Below are positions 35,691-46,536 of a stretch of DNA of 64,000 bases, in pieces. Numbering within the stretch: position 1 is the stretch's first letter; the number at the start of each line of letters is the position of its first letter. The stretch is from Cordilura impudica (lineage: Eukaryota; Arthropoda; Insecta; Diptera; Scathophagidae): assembly GCA_963682025.1 (NCBI GenBank), contig OY821517.1, positions 108,948,794-109,012,793 on the forward strand, written 5' to 3'. A program made the translations under genes and the position numbers. Below the pieces are notes generated by a model, which was not told the origin of the DNA, searched no databases, and saw only the letters and a program-made list of their open reading frames with translations.

Positions 35691-36110
35691 AGGATTCGAC
35701 CAGTTTTGCGTTCTTCTTTTCTCTTATAAAATGACGTCGCACATCAGTATGCTTTGATCGTGGATAGTAACAGTTACTAGAGGCTAATGCCATCGCACTT
35801 ATATTGTCGCAAAAATATTGGTGTTGTTTCTTTCGGAATGTATGAGATGAGTTAAAAAGGAGGACCCCTTAACCAAAGTATCACTTGAGTATGCAGACTT
35901 TTATTCTGTATTCCGTGTATTTTGCTTCTGTTTATGACAACGCAACTATTTGAACCTGATTGTAACATAATAATATTAACTTTCCTTCATCAATGCATTT
36001 GCCCAATCTGCATTAGAATACGCCATTAGTTCAATATTTCCTTTTTTGCTGCAAATGCCAATTAAAGAGCCATTCCAAGTCAATTTAGGCTTGTAATACA
36101 AATTTGGTTA
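35690..36110 (-). pseudogene. Ty1/copia-type retrotransposon fragment (RT end and RNase H)
   Basis: The minus strand reads ELMAYSNADWANALMKES (36040-35985), the block that links reverse transcriptase and RNase H in copia elements. After frameshifts comes CDNISAMALASSNCYYPRSK then HTDVRRHFIREKKNAKL (35815-35700), the RNase H active-site region. No LTRs could be delimited. It is a short, broken relic. Confidence 0.8.
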
Positions 36111-37549
36111 TTTTAATAAATAAATATAACCGATATAAGTTTATTTTCAAAAATAAATTTTTTTGGATAAGTAAGATTATAAAATGATAAACGGAATGAT
36201 AAACGGAATGATAAACGAATGATAAACGGAAACAAAAGTGCAAATAAATAAAATCAGTTGTACTTTACACGAAAAGTTATTGTTCAATAACGCATCTACT
36301 TTTCATGTAATATATTTTTAAAATAATGTGCCAATAAGTGTTAGATCGCAAAATTTAAGAATTATGTAGATATGATCTTAACCCTTTGAGGACCATACAT
36401 TTTTGGCCGAAGCGATTTTTATTTGGTTTTTATTTTCGTGATATGGGACCCAGTACTAATTGTCCCTGATTTTGCTTGGTAAATATAATTGCCTGTGGGT
36501 TGAAAGGGAATTTTTTACCCCAAAAAAATTAATTGTAAAGGATGATGTTTTATATATATTTTATTTATTTAAGTATTTAGATTTTAATTTTTAAAGAATT
36601 TGAGCAAACTTAAAAAAATAAATGTTATTCGTGGTATTCGCCAAAGCAATCAGGGTATGTAGTGAAGCATAGGAACACATTGAATAGAATGCGAAAAATT
36701 TTTGTGCGTCTATATTTGCTATTGGAAGCACAATTGACACAGCGTTTCCAATTTTCACGCTTTTCCATTTTATGGAGAGATTTCGGGTTGCTTATAAAGT
36801 GACTTCCAGTTCTGGCTGCCTATGGGAATGTGCGCGTCCATGAACTGAATAAAAGATCAAGTCCTTTGCCAAAACTGCCAAAAAAATCAACTGAAGTCAC
36901 GTTCTGTACAAAGCTGTCGACCGATATGAGTTTGGTGTATATCACGTAGCTATTATGGACGCATATTCTGAAAAGACCGACGCACAGTGGACCATATTTT
37001 GAGAAGGCGGCCAAAAATCATTTTTTTTTTTTTGTTACCGATTTTAAAGTTATGTTATTATTTGAAAATAAATACTACTAAACCTCGGGAGCCAAAAAAT
37101 TGCGACTCTATCTCAACTATATCTTAGCGAACAGGGTCTTCGAAAATGGGCTTTCTCAGTATTTTGCTAAAATTAAAAATTTCTTTATAAATTTTTATAT
37201 TTTAATGACAGTAACTTTTTTGGTTTAAAAGATTTTGAAGTGAAATAAATTTTGTATAATTTTACAGCTTCCATGCTATTAATGTTAAAAATGTAAAATC
37301 ACTGAGTCATTCCGAAACTTAAAAAAAAATTTTTTTTAAAAAAAGTCCAAAGTTTCCAAAAATCTCCTACTTAATAGAGCATAACTCCTGCCAGTCAAAA
37401 GCAGTCGGAAAAGTTTTGCACTCTTCTATAGCCCGAACCCTCCCCTATACTCCTATACCCCATTACACACCCGCCAGTTTCCGCCCGTGTGCACCAGAGC
37501 AATTTTTCTGACCCAAGCTTAGATATTTTCTGCAAAATTTATGAATACA

Positions 37550-37725
37550 AAAGTTGTCCACTATGTGGTTAGGATATATTAAGTTTGAGGTGATGTTTGT
37601 AACTGCCAAAAATACCTTTGTCCATCTTTTATTATACGGATCGACTCAAAAACACTTTCTGAGTCGATTAAACAATGTCCGTCCGTCCGTCTGAGTGTTA
37701 TGAATATAAAAGTTGGTCGTAACGT
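37550..37725 (+). repeat. DINE-1-like fragment inside the Transib element
   Basis: Matches the first 170 bases of the family (CCACTATGTGGTTAGGATAT through GTCCGTCCGTCCGTC) and then stops. Both ends are truncated. Confidence 0.65.
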
Positions 37726-38047
37726 GTCGGTAGAGTTGTCAGGAGTTGTTATATACTTATAAAAAAGTGTTGAGATATAATGCGCTTAATTGTTGCAGGT
37801 ACATTTACATAGGTACCTTTCAAAAACATTAATAGTCTGAACTCAAGTTATATAGTTTGAATACCTGACAAAATGGAAACAATTTAAATAACAGGTAATT
37901 GTTAAAAAAAGAAACAATTGCGACATAGCCCTTTAAGATATGAGCGGGGATGCTTCACCTTGTAAAATGGGTTAGGGTGTGGGTTTTATATGCTTCTAAA
38001 AGTGGTAATAAAAGATAAAAATTTTTATTTTATAATAATTTATAATA

Positions 38048-38985
38048 ATGTTTCCACAATTATTATTCATTACAATTTGTGCAATGGCTAGGTACTGTTA
38101 CAGAGATCTGGTAGATATTTATTTTCAACGAAATGATGTAGACGATGTAATTTTGCACATAGTGAGCAACGACTTCTTTAAGAATTGTAACTTAGAAGAC
38201 ATTGAAATGCACAAAGGAAAAATTATTAATTTTGCATCGAATTTGAAAAGACGGTAAATTGAATGCTCTCATAGCAAGGCAAAGATGTACAAACGTTACC
38301 AAGCCTACGAATTTGGAATGTCCCCTCTTCATGCTAGAATACGTTTCATGGAGCATATTCTTAAATTGGGTTATGATTTGGAATTTGGTCCGTTAGGCGA
38401 AACAGTGAGAAAAAACAAAGAAAATTAAGAAAAAGGAAAGCAAAAAAAGAAATTCAACAAAAATATCTACAGCTAGGCCTCGTAATCGACCAACCAAATA
38501 AAGGGGAAGGAAACACAAATGATGGAAATACTGCAAGGAGATTTTTTTCCGATGCGGAAACTTCAGCATCTATCACAGGTGTAGATCATGAATTAATAAG
38601 ACGATTCAAAATCATATTACAAGTTTAAGCATGCAGCAGAAAGAAAAATGCAAAAAATTTAGAGAGTACGCCAATAAAACAGCTATACTTTATAATGAAA
38701 AATACTCTTGGAGATATATGCCATCCACAGTTCATAAAATTTTCTACCATGGGGAACAAATAATTCAAAACAATATGCTACCAACAGATCCTTTCGCGAG
38801 CACAACATAAGGAAAATGTCCACATGTTGTACTAATGAAGACCTTATCACTATTTTGTTGTCCATATGTGTCCAACATTCGTCAAAAATGGAATTAGACG
38901 AAGAAGCTACACAACTTCTAGAAGATGAAAATCAAGGATATTTGGAAGAAATTTTTACTAAAATTGGTTGATTTAAAGTACTTTT
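38048..38985 (+). pseudogene. Transib transposase remnant
   Basis: Fragments in different + frames. The first is an opening stretch (38048-38257) ending in IINFASNLKRR. Then comes YEFGMSPLHARIRFMEHIL (38305-38365), which is the PLHAxIRFxE block of Transib/RAG1-like transposases. The block 38645-38810 reads CKKFREYANKTAIL...YSWRYMPSTVHKIFYHGEQI and then LLP-type NNMLPTDPF. A normal Transib transposase is about 650-700 residues. The amino-terminal part and much of the middle are deleted here, and stops are present. Confidence 0.8.
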
Positions 38986-40164
38986 TCATTACGCTAACAA
39001 TAAGTTACACTTTTTTTTATATAGTTAAAACATTTTCTTGATTTAAAAATTTATATATTTTGTAAATTTACAATAAAAGTTGTTATATTTCATAAATTTA
39101 CCATAAAAATTGATATAGAAATATTTAAAAAGACAATAAAAAAAATTTATCTAAAGCAAAAACGTACGAATTTTTCATTGAAACTTCTCTATTTTGAACC
39201 AATATAAGGTAACTTTTACGTTCGCTGCTTAATAAATTATATTTTAGCTCGGGATCTTTCAAAAAAAAAAAAACAACCTTTGGCCCTTGTGCACATTAGG
39301 ACTAAAAAGTTCACAGGGGCCAAAGTTTGACAATTTCTGAATAAATTAACTTAAAAAATTGTTAAAAAGTATTTTGTAAAATTAACTGAAAAAATAAGAC
39401 ATTATATTAAAAAAACCTTTTTTGACCTTTTAACACTTCACTTTTGTACAAAAATTCAACTACAAATGAAAATGTATTTTAAACCCTCCGTAACTTTTTT
39501 TATTTTCGGTCGAGAATTACGTTTTGTAGCAAAACTTAAAGGCTATAGTCTCACCTACCAAACAAAAAAACCGCATATCAAAATTCCAATAGATTTTTTG
39601 ACCGCCTTCTCGACAACTGGTCCACTGTGCGACGAACAATAGAATATAAAATCGCTATTTGCTTCTACGCTCGTAATCATAATAAACTTTTTGGTCCATC
39701 CTCCCATTCTCTTGTTGTAGTATGGACAACCAACGGGCAATCAATATCAATTTTACTACCTTGCCCAGCTACATGCCGCTTTACTTTAAATACCGCAGTT
39801 GGGTCGATAAAATTTGAAGTCAGGTAAACAGCACAATTATCCATCCATTTGACCACAGAAATGCTATCGGATGTAAAATAGCTAATGCACCCACACTTCA
39901 TATCTTTATCGGGCGGAAACTTCTTTGACATGTGTTTTATGTTGCTTCGAATTATTCCGCATGCCATTACATCATTTTTTGTGGAATCTCCATCAAGTTC
40001 GAGGTCGTAGAAAAGTTGTCGCAGTAAACTTCAACCTTTTTTTCTAGTGGTTCATATAATTATAAAACCACAGACTCACCAAGACCGTGCTCAACAAACG
40101 CTTTTTTTTCCAATGTATATGTATGTCCACGTTATACAAGTATCCAGTGTCCGACTCACATAAA

Positions 40165-40245
40165 CACCAAACCAAGGACTGTATAATATAATACAATATT
40201 ATAATATAATATTAAACAGTCCTTGGTCCTTGGTTTTACATTTTC
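40165..40245. repeat. Inverted duplication at the broken edge of piggyBac 2
   Basis: About 20 bases (accaaaccaaggactgt) at the truncation point recur inverted (acagtccttggtccttggt) after a 33-base (TAATA)-rich spacer, which can fold into a large hairpin. It looks like a repair product with templated insertion. Confidence 0.6.
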
Positions 40246-40289
40246 GTTGGGCGCTCTGCGTAACATATATGTCGCCCAACGCCAATTTA

Positions 40290-41031
40290 TATTTGCAACT
40301 ACCAAAAATACTTGAACTTGACCCATTTTTTATTATACCGATCGACTCAGAATCACTTTCTGAGAATCACTTTCTGAGTAGATTTAGCGATGTCCGCCTG
40401 TCCGTCCGTCCATCCGTCCATCCGTCTGTGTGTCTATGTAAACCTTGTAATCAACCTACAGGTCGCGAATGTGAATATATTTTGATGAAATTTGGTAACG
40501 TTATTAAAATTGGTGAAATTGGGTCAATTTCCGGACCAAGTCCCCTTACAAATGACCCCGATGAAATCGACATAAATTGCCATAAGATCTGAATTATAAT
40601 ATAGATCTCAGTCAAATTGGGTTTGCTTATTATGTCCATTAATCAGTAGTCCAAAAAAATCCATATAAGACAATTCTAAGTCATAGGCCCCATATAGAGC
40701 TGCTTCTCGCTCTTCACTTAAATCTATCAAAAAACAAAAATATTGCATTGATTTTTCTCAAATTTGGCTTGTATATATTTTTTAAAATATAAGTGACGAT
40801 ACCAAATATGGCCAGGATCGGTCCATTTTTCGATCTAGTCCACATATAAATATAGCACCCAATATGAACTTTTTCATATCTGCAGCCAAAAAAATTAGTA
40901 AAAATGCCACTCAAATTTTGTTTATGCCTATTTGCTATATCGATTTAGTTGACCGAAGAGATAGGGTCTCTAAACCATGGTATAGGGTATCGTAAAGTCG
41001 GTATAGACCGACTATAATTTTCTTACTTGTT
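40290..41031 (+). mobile_element. DINE-1-like element, copy F, 5' truncated
   Basis: Begins within the family near ACTACCAAAAATACTTG. The GTCY tract is short and interrupted (40389-40427). The palindrome is imperfect (gtcggtatagaccgac) and the end TTACTTGTT is present. An internal duplication of tttctgagaatcac is seen at 40352-40380. Confidence 0.8.
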
Positions 41032-41330
41032 AATTGTAGGCACCTCATAAAGCTGATTCCTGATTTTTACTTTAATGTTTCAAATAACAAAAATATTCCA
41101 TAGATTTTTATTTAAATTTGGTTTATATATATTTGTGAGAAAAGAAAAAGCCTTTACTAAATAGTGTCATAACCGATCCACTTTTTCACCTAGATTCCAT
41201 TAAATATAACTAAAATTTGGTATATGCTTATTACCGATATCACGTTTTTGCCTCAGCGAGGTTTGATCCAAGACTCTCTCTCGAAATGCATGGTATAGGG
41301 TACTCTATAGCAATTTTCCTACTTGTTTTT
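41032..41330 (+). repeat. DINE-1-like 3' part, old
   Basis: Retains GCATGGTATAGGGTA and the end TTTTCCTACTTGTT but lacks the palindrome. It lies directly behind copy F and probably represents an older element whose 5' part was replaced by F. Confidence 0.6.
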
Positions 41331-41930
41331 TTTTTTTTTTTAATTTTCAGGAAGCATTTTATTTCTAAAATTAATGGGCGCAATTTAGTAGTTTGTGGTT
41401 CATTTTTGCTAGAAGATGCGGTATTTTTACTTTTATTTCTTAAAATGTTTTCCGGTACTCCTTTTTAGTTTCTAACCAACAATCCACCCACCTAAAATTT
41501 TGGGGATATGTTGATATATCTTTGAATCATTTTCTACCGATCAGAGATCCAAACAGATGTATACTGTAGGATTAATTTTCCTAGCCCTGCCATTTTTTAT
41601 TTTTGTTTTTTTATTTATTGGTTAGAAAAATAGATATTTTTACTGTAACAAGCAATAGTAATCAACATCATTTTTAGATGCATGTATATATACAGTGTGT
41701 CTAAATCGAATACTACTATTTTTAATATAGTTTTAATTTTTGTGAATAATTTTTTTTTATTTTCAAGGATAATGTAATATGGCTTAATTGCAATGAAAAG
41801 TATAAAAAACATTGCCTGAATAGAAAAAAAGTCTTTTGCAAAAGTTATGTCAAGTGATAAAGGAATAATCTAACCCAAAAAAACAAAATTTTTATTAAAA
41901 CTCTTTCTTTCCTTATGCATACGAGTTTTG
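41331..41930. other. Unassigned AT-rich DNA
   Basis: No credible gene, RNA or repeat edge. Confidence 0.45.
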
Positions 41931-42445
41931 AATATCTTCACAACAAGTTTATGGACAAAGTTTCAGATCCATCGGATGAGGGGAAGTGGAGTTTGAATCT
42001 CTCCGTGACTGTGCGTGACTATGTCCAAGTTAATCTTTTTTCACAGCAAGTTTTAGATCGATCGGATAAGGGAAAATGGATTTTAAATCGGTCGGATGTG
42101 CGTGACAATGCGTGTCTGTGCGTAACTAAGTCAAAGTTAATCTTTTTTCACAGCAAGTGTCCATACAAGTTTCAGATCGATCGGATGAGGGGAAAATATA
42201 TTTAGATCACTCCGTGACTGTGCGTGACCATGCGTGACTGCGCGTGACTTAGTCTAAGCTAATCTTTTTTTTCACAGCAAGTGTATGGACCAAGTTTGAG
42301 ATCGATCGGATGAGCGAAATGATATTTAGATTACACCGTGACTATGCGTGACCGCGCCTGACTGTGCGTGACTACCCCAAAATTAATATGTAGTCACGAC
42401 AAGACTATAGACTAAGTTTCAGATCAATTGGATAAGGGGGAATGG
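41930..42445. repeat. Minisatellite of about 110-bp units
   Basis: Four to five diverged units, each with GATCGATCGGATGAGGGG-like sequence, runs of GTGCGTGAC, and then AATCTTTTTTCACAGCAAG. The 96-codon ORF 41915-42205 is a translation of two units and not a gene. Confidence 0.85.
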
Positions 42446-42459
42446 GGTCCACCCATGGC

Positions 42460-42496
42460 AGACAGACAGACAGATAGACAGACAGACAGACAGAGA
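42460..42496. repeat. (GACA)n microsatellite
   Basis: About nine GACA units with one GATA, at the right edge of the minisatellite. Together they may be part of a second GTCY-bearing repeat family. Confidence 0.85.
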
Positions 42497-42499
42497 CTA

Positions 42500-43138
42500 T
42501 GAGTTTAAAGAAAGGGTTTAAAAATGGATAAGTATTTTTTTGAATTCTTTTTTCCCACTAAGCATATTATGGAAAAAGTTGCAGTAATCATGGATCATTA
42601 TTCGACGTATCTTTTTCAAAACTATGTTAGGTATGATGTCAATGTCTGAAAATAAGTTAGTTTTTAAACTAGAGAAAACATATACTTTATTTTTCTTAGG
42701 TATGAAGAAATCTTAAGTTTGTGCTTCATTCAAATTATCTGATAGAAATTAAGTTAATCAAAGTTTTTTCATTTCGCTCATAAATTTTTTTTCGTATCTA
42801 GAAACGTATGGAAATAACCATGGACTTGTCGGTGTATAACGTTATCTGGATTAGTTACTTTTCGTTCGTGGTCTGGCTCAAAAAACGCCCCTACTTAATG
42901 TAGTTATTAAAGACATTTTTTTTAATACATTGGTTTAATCCCGCATTGTTAAGCACGGATTGAGCATTTTCTGGAATTTTAAATTCTCGAAGATTTAAAG
43001 GTGTAAATATTTTTAATATTTTTTTAATTTCATTAAGCCTGTTTTTCGAATCTTTTGGGCCTATTTTTGATAGTTTAATAATTACAAAGATTTTAGTCTA
43101 TATATAACCAATGGGTGTACTAAAGGAGACGAGATGGG
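42500..43138. other. Unassigned DNA
   Basis: No gene or repeat recognised. Confidence 0.4.
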
Positions 43139-43877
43139 TAATTATACCCTATACCACTATGTGGTTTGGGTATAATGACTTTGTGCTGCTGTTTATAACA
43201 ACCAAAAATATTTGACCTAGACCCGTCCTTAATTATACCGATAGAATCAGAATCACTTTTTGAGTTGATTTAACAATGTCCGTCTGTCCGTCCGTCCGTC
43301 TGTGTGTCCATGTAAACCTTGTAATCAAACTGCAGGTCGCAAATATGATAACATTTTGATGAAATTTGGTATGTAAGCTTCCGTCGACCATGGGATGAAC
43401 ACTGTTGAAATTGGTGAGAATCGGTCCATGTTCAGACCTAGCCCACATACAAATTACCCCTATGAAATAGACATAAATTTCCATAAGATCCAAATTGTCA
43501 TATAGATCTTATTCAAATTGGGTTTGTATGCGTTCGTTACATCCATTAATGAGTAATCCAAAAATGGTCCCTTTGGCCCCATATAGACTGCTTCCCGATC
43601 TTCACTTAAATCTATTAAAAACAAATATAATGCACTGATACTTCTCAAATTTTGTTTCTATATATTTTTGCAAAATACAAGAGACTTTACCAAACATGAT
43701 AAGGATTGGTCCATTTTTGGACCTAGTCCCCATATAGATATAGCATCCGATATGAACTTTTTTATATCTGCAGCCAAAAAAATTGATAAAAATACCACTC
43801 AAATTTGGTTTTTGCTTATTTTCTATGTCCAGTTAGTTGGGCCTAAGAGATAGGGTTTCTAAAAGCATGGTATAGGG
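43139..43877 (+). mobile_element. DINE-1-like element, copy G, 3' hairpin missing
   Basis: The 5' subterminal repeat and about six interrupted GTCY units (43279-43302) are present, and the sequence ends just inside GGTATAGGG. The palindrome and TTACTTGTT tail are replaced by LINE sequence. Either the LINE's 5' truncated end joined here or a deletion removed the tip. Confidence 0.8.
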
Positions 43878-43879
43878 TT

Positions 43880-46246
43880 TTTGTTTTACTTTCATCAGTG
43901 GTGTAGGTGAATTAGTAAATGATATATGTGCTGTTTGACACGAAATTTTAAAATATATAGATAATTTTATTGTTGATGAAAAAATTTGGTCCGACCATAT
44001 GCCAATAATATTAATCCTCAGTATAATAGTAAATAATAATAACGAAAATACCACAATGAGATCATTACCTAAACTTAAATGGGATGAAAGAAAACTCGAA
44101 AACTACAAACATCAATTGAATCAACAAATTAATATCTTTAAACAACAGCAAGAAGTTCTAGGATTGGCAAGTTTAACAGATATTATATGTCGAGCAAATC
44201 CCACTACATTCAAAGTAGTAAATCAAATTCGAATGGAAACCCGGTGGCTTAATTTCAAATGTTTTGATGCCAGAAAAAATTCCTTCAAATCCTTGAGAAA
44301 ATACAAACAAAGCTCTATAATGGAAAACAAACTGAAATATCTTAAAGACAATCTTAAATTTAAAGAATTGTGTGAAGAATGTGCGCCAATGTGTTACTAT
44401 CATGAAGATTTAGACAGTCCAATTACATCATCAGAAATAAAATATTCGTTGACAAAAGCTAAATATAATAAGGCACCAGGAGAGAGAGGATCGAGTATCG
44501 TATGAGTTTTTGAAAAATGCAACAGATATGTTTATAGAGGAACTGGCGAATTCGTACAATATAATGTTTGAAAGCATTAAATTAATTTTCAAAAAAGGCG
44601 ATAGGGAATTAACAGCTAATTATCGCGGTATATCCATTATGGATGCCATTGCTAAAGTAATGATGGGAATTCTGAATAACAGACTTAATAATTGGTTGGA
44701 TAAATATAACGTAATCACAGAATTCGAAGCTGGATTTCGACATGGATACTCTACATCAGACAACATATATAATTTAGCTGCAATTGCAAACATTAAACTT
44801 AAAGAGAATCATAAACTATATGCTTTCGTCGCTGATTTTAAGGCCGCATTCGACAAAATTTCGAGAAATTCCATGACATATAAACTACACAATACAGGTA
44901 TATCAACAAAAATGGTCAATATGATTGAAAGTATTTATAGCACTTTTAATGTATGGACGGGCGAAGAATTATCCGAAAATTTTGACACTGATTCAGGCGT
45001 CAAAGAAGGATGCCTTTTGTCACCAACACTTTTTTCACTACACTTGAATGACCTACAGAATTATATAAAAGCAGGAGGGTATATTGATTATATAAATGTA
45101 AGATTATTATTGTATGCTGATGATATCGTTATTTTAGCAAAAGAGATTTCGATTATGCGAGCGATGATTAATAAACTTGAAATTTATTGTACAACATGGA
45201 ACCTGGAGGTTAATATGAGGTCAATATGAGCAAAGGTGGCAGAATTTCTGCAAATGAAAGTTTTATGTTTAATGGAGAACCGATACAAATTGTAAATGAA
45301 TACACTTATGTAGGAGTAACATTCACGCCAAAAGTATCATTCAGCATACACCTTGATAAGAGAAACATATCGGGAAAAACAACATTTATGCCACATGGAA
45401 TAGCTTTCTAAGTAAAAAGGAGAATTGTTTAAAAGCCAATTGGAATCTTTTTCAATCCGTATGCAGATCTATCCAGTCATATGATGCCCAAATTTTGGAT
45501 TTCACACTGTTTGATGATGTTGACAAATTACAACGATCCTTCATAAAAAAGTTTTGAAATTACCAACATTTACACCAACGTATATATTGTTGCTGGAAAC
45601 AGGCTTAGAAAAAAGTCACAATATACGTTGGACCTACATCTAAGATACTTCATAAAAGCACTCTTCACTTATAGTGACCACCGTCTTCCAAATCAACTTA
45701 CAAAAAAATTATATAAAAGCAATTATTTTGTTTTAATTACATAGACAAGCTATGCAGAGACTGCAATGCAACTAGAGTCGAAGAATGTTCCACGAGAGAA
45801 TAATGGGAGATTTTAAGAGAAGAACTTTTAACAACTTTAAAAAAAAAAAAGATAGGACAATTTTACTCCAGAGAACATCTGAATCAACCCGCTTTTGTAG
45901 CAAATTAAATTATGAAAATAAACAATTTTATTTTGAAAATATGGCAAATGTTAATATAATAAACTGGATTTTTAAAGCGCGTTGTGATCCAATTGAACTA
46001 AATTCCACAAGATTCCAACAACATAGATCTCGAATGTGTTCTTTAGGTAACCTTCAAGTTCCTGAAACCCTTGTCCATTTTATAGCCATTTGCCATATTC
46101 TTCCTCCTAGATGATTTAGATGTTTCAGTAAAATAACAGAGGAGGAAGTCATAACCAATTTAGATAATGTCAATCTTAAATGGAATAATGTAATTCACTA
46201 CATAATAGATGCTATAGCGTATAGAAGAGAACTAATAGCTGAATTT
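43880..46246 (+). pseudogene. LINE B: 5' truncated non-LTR retrotransposon ORF2
   Basis: The frame opens in the end of an endonuclease domain (KIWSDHMPIIL, SDH catalytic motif, near 43985-44010) and continues through a linker. The reverse transcriptase carries NYRGISIMDAIAKVMMGILN, FVADFKAAFDKISR, SGVKEGCLLSPTLFSLHLND and LLLYADDIVILA (catalytic Asp pair near 45120). The C-terminal part has SYDAQIWGF and a CSLCNLQ-like end. There is a frameshift near 44490, a small deletion near 44575 and more frameshifts after 45220. It resumes at 50492-50503 as AEFNY and a stop, because LINE A inserted 12 codons or fewer before its end. The clade is not settled; it looks I/R1-like rather than jockey. Confidence 0.85.
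46235..46246. repeat. Target-site duplication of LINE A, left
   Basis: ATAGCTGAATTT, within the last codons of LINE B. Confidence 0.88.
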
Positions 46247-46536
46247 CAATTTCAATTTTCAATTTTATTTATTTAAATAACATTTTGATTACAACAAATT
46301 AACAATTTTCTTAAAGAGTTTAGGATAGCTTGTTCCTTTTCTACTTAAAAATATAAATAACAATTTCTTTATCATGTACATAGTTTTTAGCAAAATAATA
46401 TTTACAAATAAGGGGAAAATTTTCAAAAAACCTTGTTACAATTTTTTTATTTATTTTTATATTTTTTTTTTCTTTTTGATTTTTTTTTTTTGGGTTTTTG
46501 ATTTTATATAAAAACGTTCTTACAAATATATTATGA

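Larger units (their letters stand above)
36983..39629 (+). mobile_element. Transib transposon inserted in piggyBac 2
   Basis: Terminal inverted repeats begin CACAGTGGACC on both strands, with TGAGAAGGCGGCCAAAAA-type sequence following. The 5-bp duplication CGACG flanks both sides (36978-36982 and 39630-39634). CACAGTG tips and a CG-rich 5-bp duplication are the signature of Transib, the superfamily ancestral to RAG1 and its recombination signals. The 2647-bp copy holds a broken transposase and a DINE-1-like fragment. Confidence 0.92.
36382..40165 (-). mobile_element. piggyBac-like transposon 2, 5' truncated, split by a Transib element
   Basis: The 3' tip is TTAA (36378-36381) followed by CCCTTTGAGGACC. 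The minus-strand transposase is read in two blocks. The block 40165-39635 holds WCLCESDTGYLYN, VEVYCDNF (second Asp retained), GIIRSNIKHM, SVVKWMDNCAVYL, VKRHVAGQGS, and the YNKRMGG region where the frame breaks at the third Asp. The block 36977-36640 holds RICVHNSYVIYTK and a cysteine-rich tail with CVNC...CFTTYPDCFGEYHE. The amino-terminal half is gone at 40165. It is a different subfamily from piggyBac 1, with different tips. Confidence 0.85.

Noticed and set aside
41915..42205. 96-codon ORF
   Set aside because: Wholly within the 110-bp minisatellite, and the frame depends on unit length.
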